Source: an uncultured Collinsella sp. (GTDB taxonomy: Bacteria; Actinomycetota; Coriobacteriia; Coriobacteriales; Coriobacteriaceae). Taken from it: a stretch of DNA of 14,545 nucleotides. The stretch lies in the NCBI GenBank assembly GCA_900555815.1, contig USMR01000005.1, forward strand, positions 1 to 14,545. The letters run 5' to 3'. Shown here in pieces: positions 1 to 5,866 of this stretch. The notes under the pieces were generated by a model, which had not been told where the DNA came from, ran no database searches, and saw only the letters and a program-made list of their open reading frames with translations. Position numbers and translations under genes: made by a program. Position 1 is the stretch's first letter, and each line of letters opens with the position of its first letter.

Positions 1-211
1 CACCCTTGGCACCAGCGATGTCTGCCGCGGTCAGTACATTTTTAGCGCCGCCCGAACCCTGAGTCTCGACCTTAATGCTCACGCCCATCTTGGCTGCCTG
101 GTCTTCCAACCCTTTGGCCGCCATAAATGTGTGAGCAATGCCCGTTGGACATGCCGTGATGGCAACGACATCGTAAGTGCCGCCCCCAACCTTCTCGTTT
201 GCAGCTGACAT
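1..211 (-). CDS. PTS fructose-type EIIB domain protein (N-terminal part)
   Basis: This is the first 70 residues of a phosphotransferase-system enzyme II of the fructose/mannitol type; the rest lies beyond the left edge. EIIB takes a phosphoryl group from EIIA on a cysteine and passes it to the sugar as it crosses the membrane. The reading starts [20 protein letters not shown] and continues with [12 protein letters not shown], the fructose EIIB phosphocysteine loop, followed by the usual [13 protein letters not shown] strand. The start ATG (209-211, complement) has an AAGGAGGAAAC ribosome site directly before it. It lies downstream of the DeoR-type repressor on the same strand, as in many fructose operons. 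A glycine-rich linker-like stretch precedes the domain, so EIIB opens the protein; whether EIIC and EIIA follow on the same chain cannot be seen. Confidence 0.9.
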   Translation of the reverse strand, partial: MSAANEKVGGGTYDVVAITACPTGIAHTFMAAKGLEDQAAKMGVSIKVETQGSGGAKNVLTAADIAGAKG

Positions 212-295
212 GTTTCCTCCTTTTGCACAAGCAGGCCCAGCCCTCCCCTTCTGAGGGTCACAACCTGCGTATTACCTTGTGTTTGAGTGATTGAT

Positions 296-315
296 AGCGC
301 CGAAGTGACGGCGCT
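296..315. repeat. 7-bp hairpin upstream of the PTS gene
   Basis: AGCGCCG at 296-302 pairs with CGGCGCT at 309-315 around a 6-nt loop. On the plus strand it is followed by TTTAA. It sits in the PTS leader about 85 bp before the start codon. Possible operator half or leader structure; nothing decides between them. Confidence 0.35.
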
Positions 316-332
316 TTTAAGCGATATCTATA

Positions 333-406
333 CGATGGCCCCGGCGGGCATGATCACGTCGTATGGAAACAGGGGTACTGGGAAATCATGCCCGACGGGG
401 CCATCG
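333..406. promoter_or_regulatory. 22-bp inverted repeat between deoR and PTS gene
   Basis: Arms at 333-354 and 385-406 are complementary at 21 of 22 positions, with a 30-nt loop. The arms begin CGATGGCCCC and end GGGCATGAT. There is no U-run, so a simple terminator is unlikely; an RNA leader structure or paired operator for the adjacent repressor is more plausible. It lies wholly in the intergenic gap. Confidence 0.6.
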
Positions 407-407
407 G

Positions 408-444
408 AACCACCACAATGGGGACAGGCACCTTTGTGGTGGTT
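408..444 (-). terminator. hairpin after deoR, terminator-like
   Basis: AACCACCACAA (408-418) pairs perfectly with TTGTGGTGGTT (434-444) around a 15-nt loop, about 20 bp after the stop codon of the DeoR-type gene. On the minus strand no long T-run follows, so it may partly terminate, or process, the transcript that leads into the PTS gene. On the plus strand TTTT closes the stem, but no plus-strand gene precedes it. Confidence 0.45.
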
Positions 445-466
445 TTGGCCTTACTTCGCCCCGTTG

Positions 467-1213
467 CTAAACCGTGATGACGTTTTCCATCGTCTGGTAC
501 TTGGCGGGCACCTCGCCCGCGGTGATAACCGTTGCGTCACGGAAGTCCGCGAATTTTACGGGAGCCACCATGCCAAACTTACTGGCGTCCGAGATTACGA
601 AGCGTTTGGCTGTATGGCGCATCGAAATACGCTTGACCTGCGCTTCCTCGATATCGGGCGTCGTAAAGCCCTGCTCGGCGGCAATGCCGTTAGAACCCCA
701 AAAGCCGCAGTTAAAGTTGTAGCGGTCTAGGGTTGCCAGAGCATCGGGGCCAACGAGCGCCTCGGTCTCGGGTTTAAGCTCGCCGCCCAGCACCACGGTG
801 CGCATGCCGCGCACAGCGAGATGCTGAGCATGGAGCACGGAATCAGTCACATAGGTGACCGATTCGAGATGCGGAAGATGCTCGATGAGTCTGAGCGTTG
901 TCGAACCCGAATCGATGTACACAAAGCTCTCGGGCTCCACGAGCGCCGCGGCGCGGGCGCAGATACGCTCCTTGTCGTCGTTATGGAGATCACTGCGCTC
1001 ACTGATCGTTAGGTCGCGCGTCACGTGCGCGCGCTCAAGACTTGTCGCGCCACCGTGCACCTTGGCGATGCGGTGCGCTCGGTCGAGCGTCTGTAGGTCG
1101 CGTCGAATGGTAGAGGCCGTCACGCCCAGGGCATCGGCAAGCTCGGGCACCGTTACCGAGCCAGCCTGCTGCACCATCGACACGATCGTATTGAGCCTAT
1201 CTTCCGCAAGCAT
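467..1213 (-). CDS. DeoR/GlpR-family transcriptional repressor
   Basis: A 248-residue DNA-binding repressor of sugar metabolism. Residues about 5-58 form the DeoR helix-turn-helix, with the family pattern VTVPELADALGVTASTIRRD and a following KVHGGA turn. Residues about 75-235 are the sugar-phosphate sensing DeoRC domain, recognisable by YIDSGSTTLRLIEHLP (near residue 100), VVLGGELKPETEALVG and ISDASKFG. Length is normal for the family. The start is fixed by a GAGGAGGAG ribosome site lying inside the last codons of the upstream oxidoreductase gene, only 3 nt from its stop, so the two are probably translationally coupled. The PTS EIIB gene follows, so a fructose or related sugar phosphate is the likely inducer; that is inference. 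The TAAACG repeats upstream of the operon are a candidate binding array. Confidence 0.93.
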   Translation of the reverse strand: MLAEDRLNTIVSMVQQAGSVTVPELADALGVTASTIRRDLQTLDRAHRIAKVHGGATSLERAHVTRDLTISERSDLHNDDKERICARAAALVEPESFVYIDSGSTTLRLIEHLPHLESVTYVTDSVLHAQHLAVRGMRTVVLGGELKPETEALVGPDALATLDRYNFNCGFWGSNGIAAEQGFTTPDIEEAQVKRISMRHTAKRFVISDASKFGMVAPVKFADFRDATVITAGEVPAKYQTMENVITV

Positions 1214-1216
1214 CGC

Positions 1217-2296
1217 TTACTCCTCCTCGGGGTAGACGACTCCCCAATCGGCGCGGAGCTTGGTCATGAGCTCCATCACATCAGAAGCATAATCCAGAAG
1301 CTCACGCTTGGAATCGTCGCCGGCGACGGCCTGCTCGAGGTCAGCCATCTCGTAGCACAGGGCATAAGCCTCGGTGCCCGCGGCGACCTCCTCGCGATGA
1401 CCGTCCGCGGTCCACACGATCGTCGCGTGATCGGCGCGCGGATACTCGTTGACCTCGACATAGCAATTGTCAAAGCTGATAACCGAGCGCTTTGGCTGCT
1501 TGGAGTGGAGCGTAAGGCTCACGACGCCCAGCTGCTGCTCGGCATTGCGGCAGACGATGCCGCCTGCAACGTCCACGCCGGTCTCGCAGGTGTTACCCAG
1601 AGACACGACCTCGACGGGCTGGCTCGCCATAAACAGGCGCATGACGGACAGGGCGTATACGCCAATATCGAGCATGGCACCGCCGGCGAGGTTGCGATTG
1701 TAGAAACGGTTGGTCAGGTCGCCGTACTCCTTGTAGCTACCAAAGTTGAGCTGAGCGAGGTTCATGCGGCCAAACTCGCCGGCATCCATGCGGCGGCGCA
1801 GCTCTTGATACAAGGGCATGTGGAGCACCGTGGTAGCGTCCATAAGGACCACGTTGTGTTCGGCGGCAATGGCGCGGGCCTCATCGAGCTCGGCGGAGTT
1901 GAGCGTGATGGCCTTCTCGCAGAGAACGTGCTTGCCGGCCACCAGGGCGGCGCGCAGATAGGTGATATGGGTGTTGTGCGGGGTGGTGATGTAGACGGCG
2001 TCGATGTCAGGATCGGCGTAGAGATCCTCAACCGTGTCATAGACCTTCTCGACGCCGTACTGGTCGGCAAAAGTCTGAGCCTTGGTGAGCGTGCGGTTGG
2101 CAACGCCCGTAAGCTTGCGGCCGGCCAGGGCAAGGGACTGAGCCATCTGGTTGGCAATAACGCCGCAACCGATCACAGCCCAACGGAGCTCGGGAGCCGT
2201 AAAGATGTCGTTAGGGAACGGCTTGTCCTGGACCGAAGCAAATGCTGCTTTGGCGGCTGCCGCGGCGTCGAGTGGAGCCTGCTTGGAATCTGCCAT
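1217..2296 (-). CDS. Gfo/Idh/MocA-family NAD(P)-dependent oxidoreductase
   Basis: A 359-residue cytosolic dehydrogenase of the glucose-fructose oxidoreductase / inositol dehydrogenase / MocA family. After a 35-residue alanine-rich lead comes the Rossmann fold, WAVIGCGVIANQMAQSLA (residues about 39-56), then TTPHNTH and HVLCEKAITLN (residues 123-133), where EKA replaces the common EKP that contacts the nicotinamide. The C-terminal sheet domain includes GGAMLDIGVYAL, characteristic of the family. The closest style is the dihydrodiol-dehydrogenase-like branch; the substrate cannot be told from sequence. An AGGAGA ribosome site precedes the ATG by 6 nt. It is the first gene of the minus-strand operon with the DeoR repressor and PTS gene, suggesting oxidation or epimerisation of a sugar or polyol brought in by that PTS. 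Confidence 0.92.
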   Translation of the reverse strand: MADSKQAPLDAAAAAKAAFASVQDKPFPNDIFTAPELRWAVIGCGVIANQMAQSLALAGRKLTGVANRTLTKAQTFADQYGVEKVYDTVEDLYADPDIDAVYITTPHNTHITYLRAALVAGKHVLCEKAITLNSAELDEARAIAAEHNVVLMDATTVLHMPLYQELRRRMDAGEFGRMNLAQLNFGSYKEYGDLTNRFYNRNLAGGAMLDIGVYALSVMRLFMASQPVEVVSLGNTCETGVDVAGGIVCRNAEQQLGVVSLTLHSKQPKRSVISFDNCYVEVNEYPRADHATIVWTADGHREEVAAGTEAYALCYEMADLEQAVAGDDSKRELLDYASDVMELMTKLRADWGVVYPEEE

Positions 2297-2347
2297 TATG
2301 TGTCTCCTGTGTCATAGAACGTCTTGCATTTCTGACAGCTCTATATT

Positions 2348-2377
2348 CGCACAAACACGCGCGTCTGTGCGCTTTTT
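2348..2377 (+). terminator. terminator-like hairpin, plus strand
   Basis: CGCACA (2348-2353) pairs with TGTGCG (2366-2371) with a 12-nt loop, followed by CTTTTTT on the plus strand. No plus-strand gene is visible upstream, and it lies in the leader of the oxidoreductase operon. It could equally be part of that promoter region's protein-binding structure. Confidence 0.3.
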
Positions 2378-2392
2378 TGCGTATCTCACCGC

Positions 2393-2472
2393 TAAACGGT
2401 CATTATTGCCCCATAAACGGCGCATATATACGCATAGGTACGTAATTAAACGCAATCTAACGCGCATAAACG
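2393..2472 (-). promoter_or_regulatory. phased TAAACG repeat array, candidate DeoR-family operator
   Basis: Four TAAACG words start at 2393, 2414, 2447 and 2467, with one shortened TAACG at 2458. Seen from the operon strand they read CGTTTA. Spacings of 21, 33, 11 and 9 nt keep most of them on one face of the helix. They lie about 100-175 bp upstream of the oxidoreductase start. DeoR-family repressors bind short direct repeats, and the operon encodes one, so autoregulation is the simplest reading. No convincing -10/-35 pair was found. Confidence 0.45.
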
Positions 2473-2534
2473 CGCACACAAGCAATTTATACAGCACGAC
2501 CCGCTCATTTATGCTTACCCAGTTAGGGCTTATA

Positions 2535-2551
2535 GGACAAAAAGTGTGTCC
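2535..2551. repeat. GGACA-N7-TGTCC element, copy 1
   Basis: A 17-bp quasi-palindrome, GGACAAAAAGTGTGTCC, repeated with two mismatches at 2625-2641, in the same orientation and 90 bp apart. It may be a transposon end or protein-binding site. It stands just before the 2558-2588 terminator. Confidence 0.5.
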
Positions 2552-2557
2552 ACGTTG

Positions 2558-2588
2558 GGGGCATCGGCGCAGGTCGATGCCCCTTTTT
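2558..2588 (+). terminator. Rho-independent terminator, plus strand
   Basis: A perfect 9-bp stem, GGGGCATCG (2558-2566) with CGATGCCCC (2575-2583), has an 8-nt loop and is followed by TTTTT at 2584-2588. This is a textbook terminator, yet there is no gene on the plus strand upstream within the window. It may end a small RNA or belong to mobile-element debris between the two GGACA elements. Confidence 0.7.
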
Positions 2589-2624
2589 CAGCCGTTTAAA
2601 TTCCGTGCCCGCTTTTAACCGCTC

Positions 2625-2641
2625 GGACAGAATGTGTGTCC
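2625..2641. repeat. GGACA-N7-TGTCC element, copy 2
   Basis: GGACAGAATGTGTGTCC, second copy of the element at 2535-2551. It lies 72 bp before the start of a zinc-ribbon transposase-like fragment, so it could be the end of the same insertion sequence. Confidence 0.5.
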
Positions 2642-2712
2642 GGTTGCCTATCGTTCCCGCAGGTGGATAACCTTTTCCGGAACCGTTAAATACCCTTTCG
2701 GAAGAGGTGCCA

Positions 2713-2811
2713 ATGAAGGCCGTTTATTGCCCCTACTGCGGCGGTCAGCTTGGCGCCGCAAACGGCTACTCACCCTTCATGGCCATACGCATGGCGTCGG
2801 CCATTGAGTAG
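2713..2811 (+). pseudogene. truncated zinc-ribbon protein start, probable IS transposase remnant
   Basis: An ATG preceded by AGAGGTG opens a frame reading MKAVYCPYCGGQLGAANGYS, which then runs into sequence belonging to the complementary antitoxin gene and stops after 32 codons. CPYCGG is the first knuckle of a zinc ribbon; the second cysteine pair is missing. Many transposases, for example IS1249- and ISL3-like ones, begin with such a ribbon. The real homology probably ends near 2760, where the antitoxin gene's end begins, so this reads as the stump of an insertion sequence cut by a deletion. A host small zinc-ribbon protein is the alternative. Confidence 0.45.
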
Positions 2812-2993
2812 CGGGTACCGTCATCTTCCATCAGCGCTTCGTTGAATGCCTCGATGTCCACCATGTCCTCGACTTTCTCAAGCGCAGCCCTTCTCACGAA
2901 CTCGGAAAAGGACATATTTGAGGTGCCCGTATGAGCCTGGATCAAAGCCATTTCGCTCTCATCGAATACGACCGCAATTTCGCATATCGCCAT
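2766..2993 (-). CDS. RelB/DUF6290-like antitoxin, apparently orphan
   Basis: A 75-residue protein beginning MAICEIAVVFDESEMALIQA, continuing with a ribbon-helix-helix-like MSFSEFVRRAALEKVEDMVD and ending in an acidic linker plus DAMRMAMKGE. This is the layout of RelB- or DUF6290-type antitoxins: an N-terminal strand-helix-helix DNA-binding dimer and a C-terminal tail that wraps a RelE/ParE-like toxin. The ATG at 2991-2993 is chosen over the one at 3006-3008 because GGAG lies 5 nt before it. In such operons the toxin follows the antitoxin, but here the stop codon abuts the transposase stump and no toxin frame exists on this strand. The toxin is thus missing, probably lost through the IS-linked rearrangement, leaving a solitary antitoxin that could protect against a related toxin. 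Confidence 0.75.
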   Translation of the reverse strand: MAICEIAVVFDESEMALIQAHTGTSNMSFSEFVRRAALEKVEDMVDIEAFNEALMEDDGTRYSMADAMRMAMKGE

Positions 2994-3160
2994 GACTACT
3001 CCAATCAATGCCGAAACCAGGTTTTACTGGTACACATCTTATTGTTCAGATTAAACAGTCTCAAAAGGTATCCCGCCTCAATTCGGAGACGGCATCTGGT
3101 CGCTGAAGAGGTTCATTTCCTTCGCCAAGGAAAAGGCAATCGCCTAGATCGGAGTTTCAA

Positions 3161-3385
3161 ATGACCAACGATGATGGCCACCTCCTGCTGGATGCGATCG
3201 AGATCGAGCGGCAGCGCAACCGGATGATGCGTCAGACGATGGGATTTCGACATGCAGTTGTTGATGCGCACAACGGAGATCTTGTTGCCGTGATGCGCAG
3301 TCCCGATGATGTCTATGACTACTGCGACTATTTTGCCACGGTTCGTCGGGACGCCACTGTTCTCGATTTGTGGGCTGAGATTTAA
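3161..3385 (+). CDS. 74-aa protein of unknown function
   Basis: Not recognised. The frame starts MTNDDGHLLLDAIEIERQRN and ends ATVLDLWAEI. The first half is a charged helix (ERQRNRMMRQTMG); the second half, RHAVVDAHNGDLVAVMRSPD followed by DVYDYCDYFATVRRD, looks like two strands and a helix. No membrane segment or signal peptide is present. A GGAG ribosome site lies 6 nt before the ATG. It sits divergently about 170 bp from the orphan antitoxin and is followed by repeat-rich non-coding DNA. The codon pattern and clean start support a real small accessory gene, but no function can be given. Confidence 0.6.
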   Translation: MTNDDGHLLLDAIEIERQRNRMMRQTMGFRHAVVDAHNGDLVAVMRSPDDVYDYCDYFATVRRDATVLDLWAEI

Positions 3386-3566
3386 AACATCTCTCCTGCT
3401 TCAATGCGTTTTTTGGGTTTATAGCTGTTCGCTTTTTCGGCTGTGTCGCAGTTCACTAGTTCATTCATTACGTTCTTCGTATCGTCTGTAAATCAGTTAT
3501 GCCGCGGTTACACGGCTCTGTTGTTGCGTTTTGTCGTAATTCAGCAATGGCATAGCCGGAGCTCGC

Positions 3567-3883
3567 CCGCAAGTGTCGCACGCTGCCGTACAAAACTGCG
3601 TTTCGGCCGTCCGCGTACTGCCAAGGCTCTGCCCTAGCACCCGGCGCCTGCGGCGGTTGTTCATATCTGAACTGCGACACAACCGAACAAAGCAATTACG
3701 ACACTACGCAACTGTGTAATTACCGAACTACGTGATAACGACAAAACTGAAAAACGTAACCGTTGAATTGCAGAACAATGAGCTAACGCCGCGAGTGCCG
3801 GGTGCTAGGGCAGAGCCCTAGCGTGCGCCGCTTGCGGCGGTACGCTGCCGGGCATTTTGTACGGCAGCGTACGACTCTTGCGG
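3567..3883. repeat. nested inverted-repeat element (MITE-like)
   Basis: Outer arms 3567-3595 and 3855-3883 match as inverted repeats at 27 of 29 positions. Inner arms 3625-3645 and 3797-3817 are a perfect 21-bp inverted repeat, in nested order. Inside the right half are further perfect hairpins: GCTAGGGC/GCCCTAGC (3804-3822) and an 11-bp stem 3840-3850/3862-3872. There is no coding capacity. The 317-bp length with long terminal inverted repeats resembles a non-autonomous mobile element; no clear target-site duplication was seen. Confidence 0.6.
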
Positions 3884-3934
3884 ACAGATTTCAGGACCGA
3901 ATAGTCCGATGTTCAATAGTTCTGTTATTACGTG

Positions 3935-3956
3935 GTTACATAGTGCGGCTATTCCG
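3935..3956. repeat. 22-bp direct repeat, copy 1
   Basis: GTTACATAGTGC followed by GGCTATTCCG; matches 4039-4060 at 21 of 22 positions, same orientation, 104 bp apart. Confidence 0.6.
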
Positions 3957-4038
3957 CTTTGTCGTTATTGCGTTATGTCGCATTGTCGATATTACGTAGT
4001 TCGGTTTTTCACTTTTTACGCCGTTAACTTATTCATTT

Positions 4039-4060
4039 GTTACATAGTGCCGCTATTCCG
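4039..4060. repeat. 22-bp direct repeat, copy 2
   Basis: GTTACATAGTGC followed by CGCTATTCCG. This copy covers the stop codon and last codons of the HTH gene on the minus strand, suggesting that the repeat arose by duplication of the gene's 3' end or that the repeat has eaten into the gene. Confidence 0.6.
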
Positions 4061-4601
4061 TGGCGTCACTTTTATGCCCACCGCGTGCGTATTCGACGGT
4101 GTGGGCGGCGTCTCCGAACACCTCGACTGCTGCCGCCACGAATTGCGGTGTGGTGCGCCTCGGGATATAGAAAGTTTTGTTGCCGAACACGATTGCGATC
4201 CAGGCGTTACGGTAGATGAATTGATATGCCGCCTCTCTTGAGCGCTTACCGCAGTATTCCTCTGCAATCTCGTCGATCTGCCAGAGATGGCCGAAGCCGA
4301 CAATATATTCGGCGATGTACGCGCTCGTCTTGATTCGCACGCGCCGCGGGCGGCGGTACGGAGCATAGCTGCTTTTCCCGGGGTCCGCTTTAACGGGCAC
4401 GGAATAGACCTCGGCTCGAGCCTTTTCAGCGACCACGCGCCGTGCATCATCGAGGCTATAACGCTTGCACAGGCGCTCGCCGTCGTCGGTCGAGCACTTC
4501 ACGGTGATTGACTTGATATGCGGCGCCAGATACTTGTACATCCATGCTCGCGACGCGCCGAACTCCCACCGCAGATCTTCAATACTCAAGAACTCATCCA
4601 T
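4053..4601 (-). CDS. helix-turn-helix DNA-binding protein, plasmid-type, function unknown
   Basis: A 182-residue basic protein. The N-terminus, MDEFLSIEDLRWEFGASRAW to about residue 30, has the look of a MerR/excisionase-type helix-turn-helix that reads one DNA site. The middle (RYSLDDARRVVAEKARAEVY, then a basic RRPRRVRIKTS stretch) and the C-terminal part with EEYCGKRSREAAYQFIYRNA resemble a second helix-turn-helix. The start at 4599-4601 is chosen because AGGTCAGAAG precedes it; upstream open frame to 4937 has no ribosome site and covers repeats. An inverted TTGTAC (4656-4661)/GTACAA (4679-4684) 17 nt apart lies 55-83 bp upstream and could be its own operator. Three direct repeats lie further upstream. 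A replication, partition-like or transfer regulator is possible; no family was recognised. Confidence 0.65.
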   Translation of the reverse strand: MDEFLSIEDLRWEFGASRAWMYKYLAPHIKSITVKCSTDDGERLCKRYSLDDARRVVAEKARAEVYSVPVKADPGKSSYAPYRRPRRVRIKTSAYIAEYIVGFGHLWQIDEIAEEYCGKRSREAAYQFIYRNAWIAIVFGNKTFYIPRRTTPQFVAAAVEVFGDAAHTVEYARGGHKSDATE

Positions 4602-4762
4602 CTTCTGACCTCGATTTTCTGCCGATAAACGAGAAATCCCGCAAGAGACGCATACTTGTACCCCCATCGTAAATGTGTGTACAAATCTGCCACCGACCCG
4701 GGTGGTTCGGCGCTTGCCAGGGCTCCGCCCTTGGACCGGGGGAAGGACACTCGCGCGCCTTG

Positions 4763-4878
4763 TTATTACGATAACGGACAAGGGAGAAAAGGAGCCTGTT
4801 TTCAAATCATTACGATAAAAGACACGGGTACGGCGGCGTGCGCGGTGGTGCCTGCGGGAGATTATTACGATAACGGAC
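4763..4878. repeat. three ATTACGATAA direct repeats, iteron- or operator-like
   Basis: TTATTACGATAACGGAC occurs at 4763-4779 and 4862-4878, with a variant TCATTACGATAAAAGAC at 4807-4823. Spacings are 44 and 55 bp, multiples of 11, so all three face the same side of the helix. They lie 160-280 bp upstream of the HTH gene, which may bind them. Confidence 0.6.
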
Positions 4879-4912
4879 GTAGCGGCAAATCCTGAATCGC
4901 ACCCCTGAGACG

Positions 4913-5086
4913 GTGCAAAATGGTCTTGTGGGGCCATTTTGCACGCCAGCTTCGTTCAACGTCAGACATTCAAGATGTCCGACGTTGAACCTGCGTTAAA
5001 GACGCAGGTGGGGCTACTAGTTGCCTACAGTCGCTCGCGAAGCTCGCCTGTTCGTGCGTGAATGTCTGACAGCTCCGTCAGACATT
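4913..5086. repeat. cluster of four strong hairpins with recurring GTCRGACAT word
   Basis: Stems: GTGCAAAATGG/CCATTTTGCAC (4913-4923/4934-4944, perfect 11 bp); 4954-4969/4975-4990 (16 bp, one G-T pair); CCTGCGT/ACGCAGG (4990-4996/5002-5008); AATGTCTGAC/GTCAGACATT (5061-5070/5077-5086, perfect). The word GTCAGACAT or GTCGGACAT occurs at 4961, 5077 and 5088 on plus, and 4975 and 5061 on minus. There is no open frame with a ribosome site. A structured RNA, a single-strand origin or a protein-binding array would fit. Confidence 0.5.
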
Positions 5087-5226
5087 GTCGGACATTTGAT
5101 TGTTCGACAAATGCGCACGTGGTCGCGTTCGCAAAGCTTACTGAACGGTCGATGGGTGCGTTGAGGCCGGAGCAAACGGCGGGTGCCAGAAAAATGGCCT
5201 CACAGCATCGCCCCCATGGTTGATAA

Positions 5227-5264
5227 AATTGACCGCCCGGGCGCAAATACCCGGGCGGTCAATT
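5227..5264. terminator. bidirectional-type terminator hairpin
   Basis: A perfect 15-bp stem, AATTGACCGCCCGGG (5227-5241) with CCCGGGCGGTCAATT (5250-5264), has an 8-nt loop. The right arm contains the stop codon of the minus-strand gene remnant ending at 5259, the normal place for a terminator. T-runs are short on both sides. Confidence 0.6.
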
Positions 5265-5520
5265 CATCCCCTCGTTCGCGATCCTGTTGGGTTTTGGGGC
5301 TTTGATATGTTGTTGACGGATGGATCGGCCGTACAGCTTGATCTCCCGGGGTTCCATGTGGTCGTCCCCCAATAAGACGTCCCTGATGTAGCTCTGCGGC
5401 AGGAACTCGACGGGCAGCACTGGGTCGTCGACGTAGCCGGGCACTGGGAGTAGGCGTGGCCTTTGGATATAGCGTGGCCGCCTGCCGGCGGTCGGACTGC
5501 CACTTCAGCCAAAAGCTCAG
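5259..5520 (-). pseudogene. frameshifted C-terminal gene remnant
   Basis: From a GTG near 5442 a minus-strand frame reads VPGYVDDPVLPVEFLPQSYI, continues for about 60 residues to RIANEGMN and stops inside a strong terminator stem. Upstream, a frame shifted by one base reads FWLKWQSDRRQAATLYPKA, and joining the two near 5445 gives a smooth sequence. This looks like the tail of a real gene broken by a one-base indel and missing its front. The DDPVLPVEFLP pattern vaguely recalls the C-terminus of PaaX-type regulators; this is only a suggestion. Confidence 0.35.
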
Positions 5521-5579
5521 GCGCGCGCATTAAAATAATGGATATATCGCTTGATGGGCTTTTGACCAAGCATGAACAT

Positions 5580-5626
5580 CGCAGGTAAACCCGTGTACCA
5601 ATTTTTGGTATACGGATTTACCTGCG
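5580..5626. repeat. 22-bp stem, 3-nt loop hairpin
   Basis: Arms 5580-5601 and 5605-5626 pair at 20 of 22 positions (one mismatch is a G-U pair in RNA) with loop TTT. The arm starts CGCAGGTAAA and ends GTACCAA. No gene covers it convincingly. Such tight long hairpins occur in small mobile repeats, IS200/IS605-like ends and structured RNAs. Confidence 0.55.
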
Positions 5627-5743
5627 GTTTGTTGAAAGCTCTGACATGCGCTGCCGACTTCATTAAAATCGATTGCCGATCAAGTCTTCCTATATATGCG
5701 AGCCCTAAGAAACTGCGCTGTGAACCTGAGTCCGCTATCGATC

Positions 5744-5761
5744 GGCCCGGTGCACCGGGCC
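5744..5761. repeat. 18-bp perfect palindrome
   Basis: GGCCCGGTGCACCGGGCC, with no loop, immediately upstream (6 bp) of the left 37-bp direct repeat. Possibly a recombinase or regulator site. Confidence 0.5.
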
Positions 5762-5767
5762 GCTGTC

Positions 5768-5804
5768 CTCGAGCCGGCAACAGCTTGCCAGCCTCAAAAC
5801 GTAT
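5768..5804 (+). repeat. 37-bp direct repeat, left copy
   Basis: Starts CTCGAGCCGGCAACAGC and ends CTCAAAACGTAT; identical to 6718-6754 at 36 of 37 positions, offset exactly 950 bp. Its core GGCAA-CAGC-TTGCC is palindromic, as expected for a site bound by a recombinase dimer. Confidence 0.75.
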
Positions 5805-5866
5805 ACTTGATTTAAGGCGGAGTGGAATGTGGGCGCGCAAGGAGATGCGGAATCGATGAGAGCCTC

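Larger units (their letters stand above)
3386..4052. other. repeat-rich non-coding island
   Basis: No credible gene in 667 bp. The DNA outside the nested inverted repeat (3567-3883) is built from short recurring words such as GTCGTAATT, TACGTAGTTCGG, TGTGTCGCAGTTCA and TTATTACGT. The centre (about 3660-3790) carries them in the opposite orientation to the two flanks: for example, the word TGTGTCGCAGTTCA near 3443 reappears complemented near 3667. Base composition is flatter and more AT-rich than in the genes. Confidence 0.6.

Noticed and set aside
287..730. 147-codon open frame on the plus strand opposite the deoR end
   Set aside because: It overlaps the well-supported repressor gene and the intergenic hairpins, has no ribosome site and no recognisable domain.
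1397..2317. 306-codon open frame opposite the oxidoreductase
   Set aside because: Antisense shadow of a GC-rich gene; the minus-strand product has a complete Rossmann oxidoreductase pattern.
3055..3147. 30-codon open stretch ending in KRFISFAKEKAIA
   Set aside because: It has no start codon and no ribosome site; possibly a gene scrap, but too short to support.
5025..5246. 73-codon minus-strand frame
   Set aside because: It crosses hairpins and repeat words, and has no start signal or familiar pattern.
5517..5840. 107-codon minus-strand frame containing the word RFEAGKLLPAR
   Set aside because: A similar phrase appears at 6572-6859 only because both cross the 37-bp repeat; the coding is an effect of the repeat.
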